DNA of 54,811 nucleotides from positions 1-54,811 of the forward strand of contig JAGIAI010000059.1 in the NCBI GenBank assembly GCA_017744935.1. The letters are read 5' to 3'. The translations under genes and the position numbers were made by a program. The stretch's first letter is position 1. Every line of letters begins with the position of its first letter. Source of the stretch: Variovorax sp. (lineage in GTDB: Bacteria > Pseudomonadota > Gammaproteobacteria > Burkholderiales > Burkholderiaceae_C). Positions 43,724 through 50,584 of the stretch are shown piece by piece. Below the pieces are notes generated by a model. The model was given only the letters and a program-made list of their open reading frames with translations. It did no database searches and was not told where the DNA came from.

Positions 43724-45235
43724 ATGGCAACGAAGAAGAAGCCGAACTTCCTCATCCTCTGGGGTGATGACATCGGGCAGTCCAACCTCAGCATCTTCAC
43801 CAAAGGCTTGATGGGGTATCGCACCCCCAACATCGACAGCATCGCCGAGCAGGGAGTGCTCTTCACCGACTACTACGGCGAGCAGAGCTGCACTGCCGGA
43901 CGCGCGTCCTTCATCACGGGGCAATGCGGTTTGCGCACCGGGCTCACCAAGGTGGGCCTGCCGGGCGCCGAGCTGGGCATGCGCGCCGAAGATCCGAACA
44001 TTCCGGAACTCCTCAAGGACCTGGGCTACGCCACCGGCCAGTTCGGCAAGAACCACTTCGGCGACAGGGACGAGCATCTTCCGACGATGCACGGCTTCGA
44101 CGAGTTCTTCGGCAACCTCTACCACCTCAATGCCGAGGAAGAGCCCGAGTTGCCGGACTACCCGGACGCGAAGGAGTTTCCCGAATTCAGGAAGAAGTAC
44201 GGCCCGCGCGGCGTGCTGCACTGTTGGTCCGACGGCAAGGGCGGACAGAAGATCGACAACACCGGCCCGCTCACGAAGGAGCGAATGAAAACCGTCGACA
44301 CCGAATTCCTCAAGGCGGCCAAGGAGTTCATCACCAAGGCCAACAAGGACGGCAAGCCGTTCTTCCTGTGGTTCAACACCTCGCACATGCACTTCCGCAC
44401 GCACATCGAGGACCGCATCCGCGGCCAGGCGGGACGCTGGCAGTCCGAATACCACGACTGCATGGTCGAGCATGACAAGCAGATCGGCGAGATGCTCGCG
44501 CTGATCGACGAACTGGGCATCGCCGACAACACCATGGTGATGTACAGCACCGACAACGGCCCGCACATGAATTCATGGCCCGACGCGGGCATGACGCCGT
44601 TCCGCAACGAAAAGAACTCCAACTGGGAAGGCGCCTTCCGGGTGCCGTGCATGGTGCGCTGGCCGGGTGTCGTCAAGCCGGGCACGGTGTGCAACGAGAT
44701 CGTGAGCCATCAGGACTGGCTGCCCACCATCGTCGCCGCGGCGGGCGACCCCGACGTCAAGGAGAAGCTTAAGAAAGGCCACAAGGCCAACGGCAAGAAC
44801 TTCAAGGTCCATCTCGACGGCTTCAACCTCGTGCCGTATCTCACCGGCAAAGCCAAGAAGCCGGACCGCAAGGGCTTCTTCTATTTCACCGACGACGGGG
44901 ATCTTGCCTGCCTGCGCTACGACAACTGGAAAGTCGTTTTCATGGAGCAACGTGCCGTCGGCACGATGCGGATATGGGCCGAGCCCCTGGTGACACTGCG
45001 CGTGCCGAAGATCTTCAATCTGCGCACCGACCCATACGAGCGTGCGGACATCACATCCAACACCTATTACGACTGGTTGCTCAACCACGTCTTCATCCTG
45101 GTTCCGGCGCAGGCGGGCGTCGCGGAGTTCCTCCAGACCTTCAAGGAATTCCCGCCGCGCCAGAAGGCCGCCAGCTTCGGCGTGGACCAGGTGATGGAAA
45201 AGATGATGGACGCGGCCGGCGGCGGCCAGCGTTAG
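43724..45235 (+). CDS. Arylsulfatase-family enzyme without signal peptide
   Basis: 503 residues starting directly at the catalytic core (KKKPNFLILWGDDIGQSNLS). The nucleophile motif is C56-T-A-G-R60 followed by ASFITGQ. Metal and substrate residues lie in FGKNHFGDRDEHLPT, FFLWFNTSHMHFRTH and YSTDNGPHMNSWPD; it ends with LRTDPYERADIT. It is a paralogue of the exported sulfatase at 10724 (same motif, many identical blocks) but has no export signal, so it is predicted cytoplasmic unless co-exported. AAAGGAG precedes the ATG. The Cys needs conversion to formylglycine; the only FGE seen is at 13523. Confidence 0.91.
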   Translation: MATKKKPNFLILWGDDIGQSNLSIFTKGLMGYRTPNIDSIAEQGVLFTDYYGEQSCTAGRASFITGQCGLRTGLTKVGLPGAELGMRAEDPNIPELLKDLGYATGQFGKNHFGDRDEHLPTMHGFDEFFGNLYHLNAEEEPELPDYPDAKEFPEFRKKYGPRGVLHCWSDGKGGQKIDNTGPLTKERMKTVDTEFLKAAKEFITKANKDGKPFFLWFNTSHMHFRTHIEDRIRGQAGRWQSEYHDCMVEHDKQIGEMLALIDELGIADNTMVMYSTDNGPHMNSWPDAGMTPFRNEKNSNWEGAFRVPCMVRWPGVVKPGTVCNEIVSHQDWLPTIVAAAGDPDVKEKLKKGHKANGKNFKVHLDGFNLVPYLTGKAKKPDRKGFFYFTDDGDLACLRYDNWKVVFMEQRAVGTMRIWAEPLVTLRVPKIFNLRTDPYERADITSNTYYDWLLNHVFILVPAQAGVAEFLQTFKEFPPRQKAASFGVDQVMEKMMDAAGGGQR

Positions 45236-45254
45236 ACGGTCACAAGCCCCAACC

Positions 45255-45287
45255 AGCCCGGAAGCATGCTCAGGCGCCTTCCGGGCT
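45255..45287 (+). terminator. Hairpin after second sulfatase
   Basis: A 10-bp perfect stem AGCCCGGAAG / CTTCCGGGCT with a 13-nt loop lies 20 nt after the stop. No U-run follows. It may be a terminator or a transcript-stabilising hairpin before the BASS-like gene. Confidence 0.5.
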
Positions 45288-45305
45288 CCGCACCGTCGAT
45301 TCGTC

Positions 45306-46169
45306 ATGGATGCCAAGACGCTCATCCTGACCGCGTTCCAGATCGCGATCATCGGAACGGTGTTCAGCTACGGCCTTCAGGCCACCCGCGACGACGTGAT
45401 CTACGTCGTCCGGCGGCCCGGCCTGATGCTGCGCTCGCTGCTGGCGATGCTGGTGATCGTGCCGATCATCGTGGCCGTGTGCATCAAGCTGCTGGACATG
45501 CCGCGCCCTACCGAGGTCGTGCTGATGGCGCTGGCGATCTCGCCGATCCCGCCGCTGTTGCCGAAGAAGCAACAGAAGGCCGGTGGCGTGACGCCGTACG
45601 GGCTGGGCCTGCTGTTGCTGCTGGGGCTCATCTCCATCGTGACGGTGCCGCTGTCGGTCATTGCGCTCGACCATTTCTTCGACCAGCCGCTCTCGATGCG
45701 CCCGGACAGGATCACGAAGATCATCCTCGCCATGGTGGTGGCGCCGCTTGTGGCCGGCCTGGCGTTCTCCAAGCTGCTGCCGCGCATCAGCGAAAAGCTC
45801 GCGAAGCCGCTGCGCCTGATCGCCACCGCCCTGCTGGTCCTCGGCGCGCTGGCGTTGCTCGCCGGCACCTGGCACGCGATCTGGGATGCCACCGGACACT
45901 GGGCAGTGATCTCGATCGTCGCTTTCATCGTTCTCGGCCTGCTGGTCGGCCATCTGCTGGGTGGGCCCGACCTTGACACGGCCTCGGTGCTGGCGCTGTC
46001 CGCCGCATCGCGGCATCCGGCGATCGCACTGGCAGTGGCCTCGAGCAACTACCCCGGCGAGCAATTCGCGCCAACGCTGATCCTCTACGTCCTCCTGAGT
46101 GCGGTGGTGTGCCTCCCCTATGTGGGCTGGCACAAGCGCCGTGCAAGACAGGGGCCTTCTCCCCAGTGA
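45306..46169 (+). CDS. Bile acid:sodium symporter-like (BASS) membrane protein
   Basis: 287 residues with about nine hydrophobic segments. Family-like features are MALAISPIPPLLPKK near residue 80 and the crossover-like SAASRHPAIALAVASSNYPGEQFAP near 240, comparable to the BASS GNxxLAxxL region. Such carriers take up organic anions, including sulfated steroids or sulfonates, with Na+. Directly downstream of a sulfatase this fits uptake of a sulfate ester or export of its product. No clear ribosome binding site; the ATG chosen gives a complete first TM helix. Confidence 0.78.
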   Translation: MDAKTLILTAFQIAIIGTVFSYGLQATRDDVIYVVRRPGLMLRSLLAMLVIVPIIVAVCIKLLDMPRPTEVVLMALAISPIPPLLPKKQQKAGGVTPYGLGLLLLLGLISIVTVPLSVIALDHFFDQPLSMRPDRITKIILAMVVAPLVAGLAFSKLLPRISEKLAKPLRLIATALLVLGALALLAGTWHAIWDATGHWAVISIVAFIVLGLLVGHLLGGPDLDTASVLALSAASRHPAIALAVASSNYPGEQFAPTLILYVLLSAVVCLPYVGWHKRRARQGPSPQ

Positions 46170-46185
46170 CACGGAGGTGACGACC

Positions 46186-46605
46186 ATGGCTTCCTCTCCC
46201 AAGGCGCCTGACGAGAGCACCCAACTGGCACGTGAGCGGACCACGCTCGCGGTCGAGCGCAGCTTCCTTGCATTCGAGCGCACGCTCATGTCGTGGCTGC
46301 GCACATCGCTGTCGATGATCAGCTTCGGCTTCACGCTGGTGAAGTTCTTCGAATACGTCGTGGACCAGCGCGGCAGCCCCATCGTCGGACGACTGGGCGC
46401 GACCTGGTCGCCTCGCGCGCTAGGACTGAGCATGGTGGCGATCGGCACCGGCGCATTGCTGCTCGCGGTGATTCAGCATGGTCGACGCGTGAAGGCCCTG
46501 CAGGCCCAGGGCCTGGTAGCGCAGTGGAACCTCGCGTATTGGGTCGCCATCCTCGTGGCCGCGCTTGGCATGTTCGCGCTCGTCTCGATCGTCTCCGGGG
46601 CGTAG
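46186..46605 (+). CDS. DUF202 (YidH-type) membrane protein
   Basis: 139 residues. The DUF202 signature RERTTLAVERSFLAFERTLMSWLRTSLSMISFGFTLVKFFEY at about 17-58 is followed by two more TM helices. ACGGAGGTGACGACC precedes ATG 46186. Function unknown; E. coli YidH/YidG are relatives. It lies 16 nt after the BASS-like gene and 11 nt before the next membrane protein, so it is in one operon with them. Confidence 0.9.
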   Translation: MASSPKAPDESTQLARERTTLAVERSFLAFERTLMSWLRTSLSMISFGFTLVKFFEYVVDQRGSPIVGRLGATWSPRALGLSMVAIGTGALLLAVIQHGRRVKALQAQGLVAQWNLAYWVAILVAALGMFALVSIVSGA

Positions 46606-46616
46606 GGCAGAACGAC

Positions 46617-47360
46617 ATGAACTTTTCTGCGGGCTCGTTCTGCGCCGCGCTGGTTTTCGCGCTCGCCTACGGCGCGGGCGGGTGGCTCTCGGCGTCTGAA
46701 GCGGTGGAACGCTTCTGGATGCGTCGCCGCTGGATCTCCGCGGCTGCCGGCATCTCGGTGGCCTACGTCTTCATCGACGTGCTGCCCGAGCTCGAATTCC
46801 AGCGGCATGCGCTCGTGCAGGCCGCCAACATCGAATTCCTCGCGGAGCAGCGCATCTACATGCTGGCCCTGCTGTCGTTCGTCGTCTTCTATGGGCTCGA
46901 GCACATCGTGCTTGTCAGCCGCGATCGCCGTCGGCAACTCGCAGCGTCCGGCGCCATCGATACCGAGTACCTGCTTCAACTCGCAGGCTACGCGGCCTAC
47001 AGCGCGCTCATCGGCTATCTCCTCATCGAACGCGCCGAGCGTGGAGCGTTCTCGCTCCTGGTCTATGCAATTGCTATGGCCGTGCACTTCCTCATCGTCG
47101 ATCACGCGCTCGAAGAAGAGCACGGCAAAGCCTATGGCCGACGCGGCCGCTGGATCCTTGCATCGAGCGTTCTCGCTGGCTGGCTCGTCGGTGGGCTGAT
47201 GCCGATGTCGGAAGCGATGGTCGCGCGACTCTTCGCCGTGCTGGCCGGCGGCGTGGTCATCACCAGCCTGCGCGCGGAGTTGCCCGACGAGCGCGAAGGT
47301 CGTTTCTGGCCTTTCTCAGTGGGCGCGATCGGGTTTGCGCTGCTTCTGCTGGCGGCCTGA
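46617..47360 (+). CDS. Multi-spanning membrane protein, unknown function
   Basis: 247 residues with about seven hydrophobic segments. Notable charged or His residues within helices are AYVFIDVLPELEFQ (D, E), FYGLEHIVLVSRDRR and AMAVHFLIVDHALEEEHGKAYG. The pattern of TM His/Asp/Glu loosely recalls ZIP-type metal carriers, but no signature is complete, so I do not assign it. It is the third gene of the operon after DUF202 and ends 9 nt from the convergent cupin gene. Confidence 0.75.
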   Translation: MNFSAGSFCAALVFALAYGAGGWLSASEAVERFWMRRRWISAAAGISVAYVFIDVLPELEFQRHALVQAANIEFLAEQRIYMLALLSFVVFYGLEHIVLVSRDRRRQLAASGAIDTEYLLQLAGYAAYSALIGYLLIERAERGAFSLLVYAIAMAVHFLIVDHALEEEHGKAYGRRGRWILASSVLAGWLVGGLMPMSEAMVARLFAVLAGGVVITSLRAELPDEREGRFWPFSVGAIGFALLLLAA

Positions 47361-47369
47361 GCCTGCGCA

Positions 47370-47861
47370 TCAAGGCAACGAGACGCCCACCGCCTCCGCC
47401 GCCGCGCGAACCTGCGCAGGCCAGTTGATGTTGCCCGGGTCCTGCCCGCTTGCCATGCCCATCAGGTACGCGGGCTCGGTCGCGACATTGCGGAAGCCAC
47501 GCGACACGCCCGGCGGGATCGCGATCGTGTCCCATGTCTCGAGCACCACGCTGCGCTCGCCCGCCGGACCCCAGAACACCTCCCAGCGCCCGGACAGCGC
47601 AACGAACACCTCTTGCGTCAGATGGTTGTGGAGCGGCGCCGACTTGCCTGGCTCGCAGCGGACGATGTTGAGATGGAAGCCTTCCGCCTGCAGCGGTGCG
47701 GCCGGCGGCGTTCCCAACACGCGGTAGGTCGTCCGCTCGCAACCCGGGATGCCCGCATCGACATAGTCGTCCGTCGCACGCAGCGAACGGAACCGCGCGA
47801 CCAGGGTTTCCATTTCGGCGACAGTGGGGTTCGCGTCGGTGATGGGCGCTGTCAGTGACAT
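47370..47861 (-). CDS. Cupin domain-containing protein
   Basis: 163 residues. The cupin core is PGKSAPLHNHLTQEVFVALSGRWEVFWG (metal ligands H, H, E) and DTIAIPPGVSRGFRNV (second motif with Phe at the usual His position). A single small beta-barrel, it could be a dioxygenase, isomerase or binding protein; substrate unknown. Start ATG 47861; the in-frame extension overlaps the divergent b561 gene and is rejected. Divergent from cytochrome b561 by 84 bp. Confidence 0.82.
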   Translation of the reverse strand: MSLTAPITDANPTVAEMETLVARFRSLRATDDYVDAGIPGCERTTYRVLGTPPAAPLQAEGFHLNIVRCEPGKSAPLHNHLTQEVFVALSGRWEVFWGPAGERSVVLETWDTIAIPPGVSRGFRNVATEPAYLMGMASGQDPGNINWPAQVRAAAEAVGVSLP

Positions 47862-47945
47862 GGGGGCCTCCACGTTCGATCGTGCGGATGATGCCGCCCT
47901 TCGGGATGAACGAAAAGCGCTGCCTTGTGATACACCGCCACGACG

Positions 47946-48515
47946 ATGAATCAGAACTCCTCTCTCCACTACGACCGTCTCAGCCAGCTCTTTCATTGGG
48001 TCACCGCCGTGGTCGTGACCATCGCGTTCATCCTCGGGCCGGGTGGCTTCGGCCGTCTGATGCGCCAGGGGGTCGACCCCGCGACCCGCATCGACATCGT
48101 CTGGCACGAGTCACTCGGCATTCTGGTGCTGGTGCTGACCGTGCTGCGCCTTGTCTGGGTGGCACTTCGCCCGGCGGCGCCACGTTTCGCGATGCCCGGG
48201 TGGATGCATGTGGCATCCAAGGTGATGAACACCGCGCTATGGGTGCTGCTCCTTGCACTGCCCGCGACCGCGTTCCTGGCCCTGGGGAGCGAGAGTCATC
48301 CGCTCACGCTGCTGGGTGGCGTACGCGTCGACAAGATGCCTCTCATTGCCGAATCGCCCATCGCGGGTCTCGCCGATTGGGGTGACGTGCACGGTTTTCT
48401 CGGCGATTCGATCATGTGGCTGGCCGGCCTGCACGCCATCGCCGGGATCTTTCATCACGTCGTGCTCAAGGACGGCGTGCTCTCGGCAATGGTCTTCCAG
48501 CGGAAGTCCGGCTGA
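47946..48515 (+). CDS. Cytochrome b561 family protein
   Basis: 189 residues with four TM helices. Haem ligands: H17 in SQLFHWVT, H54 in VWHESLG and two near the C-terminus (VHGFLGD; GLHAIAGIFHHVV). This matches bacterial b561/CybB, which passes electrons from ubiquinol, for example to superoxide or periplasmic partners. It lies in the group of membrane genes downstream of the second sulfatase. ATG 47946 gives a normal N-terminus. Confidence 0.92.
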   Translation: MNQNSSLHYDRLSQLFHWVTAVVVTIAFILGPGGFGRLMRQGVDPATRIDIVWHESLGILVLVLTVLRLVWVALRPAAPRFAMPGWMHVASKVMNTALWVLLLALPATAFLALGSESHPLTLLGGVRVDKMPLIAESPIAGLADWGDVHGFLGDSIMWLAGLHAIAGIFHHVVLKDGVLSAMVFQRKSG

Positions 48516-48535
48516 GCGCCTGACACAGGCCGCGC

Positions 48536-48549
48536 TGCACCAAGGTGCA
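48536..48549 (+). promoter_or_regulatory. Inverted-repeat operator-like site upstream of outer-membrane protein gene
   Basis: TGCACC-AA-GGTGCA, a 14-bp perfect palindrome with the same core as the sites at 14815 and 16513. One base after it is TAGACG (-35-like, 48551-48556), and 18 nt later CAAAAT (48575-48580), so the site abuts a plausible -35 box as at 14815. It lies 81 nt before the chosen ATG. Confidence 0.6.
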
Positions 48550-48629
48550 ATAGACGGTACATCCGCCCGATCCCCAAAATGCCTTGAGGCTCCATGTCGG
48601 AGCAGTCATCAAGAGAAGCGGGGTCTTCA

Positions 48630-49442
48630 ATGCGGGTCGCAACGAACCAGTCCGCAGCGTTTCGCCGCGTCATCTGCTTCACTCTGGCGGCCGCACCGCT
48701 TGCGACGCACGCACAAAGCGACGAGGACCTGGCCAGGAAGCTGTCGAACCCCGTCGCCGCGCTGATCAGCGTGCCGTTCCAGTTCAACTACGACCGCAAG
48801 ATCGGCAGCGACGACGGGCACAAGACGCTCATGAACTTCCAGCCGGTCGTGCCGATGTCGCTCAACGCGGAGTGGAACGTCATCAGCCGCACGATCGTGC
48901 CCGTGGTGAGCCAGACCGACGTCGTTCCAGGATCGAGCCAGTCCGGGCTCGGCGACACCACGCAGAGCTTCTTCTTCTCGCCCAAGGCGCCGGGCCCCGG
49001 TGGACTGATCTGGGGCGTCGGCCCGGTCCTGCTGCTGCCCACCGGCACCGAGCCCGAGTTGAGCGCTCGCAAGTGGGGCGCGGGCCCCACCGCTGTCGTG
49101 CTGAAGCAGGATGGCGCCTGGACCTTCGGCGCGCTGGCGAACCACATCTGGGGCGGCGGGGGCGTGCAGTCGCGGCCGCCGGTGAGCAGCACGTTCATCC
49201 AGCCGTTTCTCTCGTACACCACGAAGGACGCGTGGACCTACACGCTGAACTCCGAATCCACCTACGACTGGAGCAACAAGGATTGGCAGGTGCCGGTCAA
49301 TGCGCTGGTCACCAAGCTCATCAAGGTCGGCGACCAGCGCATCAGTCTCGGAGGCGGCGTGCGCTATTGGGCCGTGAACACCGACGCCGGGCCGCATGGC
49401 TGGGGCTTCCGCCTGGTGGCGACCCTGCTCTTTCCGGAGTAG
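48630..49442 (+). CDS. Outer-membrane beta-barrel transporter-like protein (MetA-pathway phenol family)
   Basis: 270 residues from ATG 48630, which gives a standard signal peptide (MRVATNQSAAFRRVICFT, LAAAPLATHA, then QSDEDL). ATG 48594 would add 12 hydrophilic residues. The mature protein has alternating amphipathic strands (SVPFQFNYDRKIG; GLIWGVGPVLLLPTGTE; WTFGALANHIWGGGG; STFIQPFLSYTTKDAWTYTLNSESTYDW) and ends in a C-terminal hydrophobic strand, typical of outer-membrane barrels annotated as transporters or neuromedin-U-like. It may let the sulfated substrate into the periplasm. Followed 8 nt later by the DUF1345-like gene. Confidence 0.8.
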   Translation: MRVATNQSAAFRRVICFTLAAAPLATHAQSDEDLARKLSNPVAALISVPFQFNYDRKIGSDDGHKTLMNFQPVVPMSLNAEWNVISRTIVPVVSQTDVVPGSSQSGLGDTTQSFFFSPKAPGPGGLIWGVGPVLLLPTGTEPELSARKWGAGPTAVVLKQDGAWTFGALANHIWGGGGVQSRPPVSSTFIQPFLSYTTKDAWTYTLNSESTYDWSNKDWQVPVNALVTKLIKVGDQRISLGGGVRYWAVNTDAGPHGWGFRLVATLLFPE

Positions 49443-49450
49443 GTGCCTCG

Positions 49451-50128
49451 ATGAACTTCCTGCACGCCCGGGGCACCTCGCTTGGCGTCGTGGTGCTGGT
49501 CATGTGGCTCGTCACCGGGTTGCAGGCCGGGATTTCCTACAGCGTGGGAGAAGGCGCGTTGAGCAACCTCGAGCCGGGTGCGTTCCACGTGTACATACCC
49601 GTGTTCTTTGCGCTTCGAATCGCACTGCTACTGCTTCTCGCGCTGCTGTGGCTGCTGGGCCGCAAACGTGTGCTGTTCCTCGTCATCATTGCCGCCAATG
49701 CCTACTTCACGCTGGCATTGCTGCTGGACGTCATCGCGCTCATGCGTGTTCTCGGAGGGCTGCGGCAGGCTGCCGCGTCGCTGCTGATCGACGCGGCGTT
49801 GATGAGTCTTTCGAACATGTTCATCTTTTCGATCTGGTACTGGATCGTCGATCCGCCGGGCGTGGAGGAAGACCCACTCGAAGACGAACCCTGGGCATTT
49901 CTGTTTCCACAGCGCGGAGGCCCGCTGCCGCACTACGAGAACTGGTCGCCCGGCTATGCGGACTACCTGTTCATCGGCTTCACGACCAACTTCGCATTCA
50001 GCCCGACGGATGCCTTGCCGCTGACGCGCACCGCCAAGATGCTCATGCTGGTGCAATCGGGCATCTCGGTGGTGATCGTGACCGGCATTGCGGGTGGCGC
50101 GATCAACGCGCTGGTGGGCAGCGCGTGA
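49451..50128 (+). CDS. DUF1345-like membrane protein
   Basis: 225 residues, five to six TM helices. The C-terminal part (PGYADYLFIGFTTNFAFSPTDALPLTRTAKMLMLVQSGISVVIVTGIAGGAINAL) resembles the DUF1345 end with its buried Asp and Thr/Arg. The N-terminal half (HVYIPVFFALRIALLLLLALLWLLG) is less typical, and a soluble acidic loop (PPGVEEDPLEDEPWAFLFPQRG) interrupts the protein. Function unknown. Co-transcribed with the outer-membrane protein gene by spacing. Confidence 0.72.
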   Translation: MNFLHARGTSLGVVVLVMWLVTGLQAGISYSVGEGALSNLEPGAFHVYIPVFFALRIALLLLLALLWLLGRKRVLFLVIIAANAYFTLALLLDVIALMRVLGGLRQAAASLLIDAALMSLSNMFIFSIWYWIVDPPGVEEDPLEDEPWAFLFPQRGGPLPHYENWSPGYADYLFIGFTTNFAFSPTDALPLTRTAKMLMLVQSGISVVIVTGIAGGAINALVGSA

Positions 50129-50144
50129 CGAATGGGGCACTGGC

Positions 50145-50162
50145 GTTGCCCCAAAGTGCACG
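50145..50162 (+). promoter_or_regulatory. Degenerate copy of the inverted-repeat operator
   Basis: GTTGCCCC-AA-AGTGCACG. The left arm equals that of the 43532 site; the right arm keeps 4 of 7 symmetric bases. It sits immediately before the DUF1254 gene remnant, in the same relative place as the intact site before the intact DUF1254 gene. It is probably decaying along with the gene. Confidence 0.4.
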
Positions 50163-50169
50163 ACCGCAG

Positions 50170-50584
50170 GCGCGCAAGCGTCGCCGGACGCCGCTGCACG
50201 CGCCGCCCTTCCGCCAGGCCCTGTCGCGGGCACCGAACTGCCGAAGGGATACGTGCAGACCGTGGCGTCGATGGCCTACGTGTGGGGATGGCCTCTGGTG
50301 AACATGCACAATCGCCGTCTGGTCCGTCACGCTCTACGACGCACTTCTTCGCGCCCAACGCGCTGAACCGCTATTCGCTGGGCACCAAGAACAAGACCCT
50401 GGCCTACAACCCGGATGGCTCGCTCACCATCTACGTGCAGAACGCGCGGCCGTCCGACGACAAAGTCAACAACTGGCTGCCGGCACCGACCGGCGACTTC
50501 GAACTCTTCCTGCGTGCCTATTGGCCACAGCCGGAAATCATGGATGGCAAGTGGGCGCCGCCGCCGGTGGAGAAGAAGAGTTGA
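50170..50584 (+). pseudogene. Remnant of a DUF1254/DUF1214 gene
   Basis: Three frames each carry a family fragment. From about 50178 to 50318 comes a DUF1254 N-terminus (GTELPKGYVQTVASMAYVWGWPLVNMHNRR), preceded by AGAQA like the end of a lost signal peptide. At 50320-50340 the next frame gives WSVTLYD. From 50342 the third frame gives HFFAPNALNRYSLGTKNKTL to the end, the DUF1214 C-terminus (NWLPAPTGDFELFLRAYWP), with stop 50582-50584. About 300 central residues are missing compared with the intact gene at 14958. So an internal deletion, two frame changes and loss of the 5' end have inactivated it. Confidence 0.8.
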
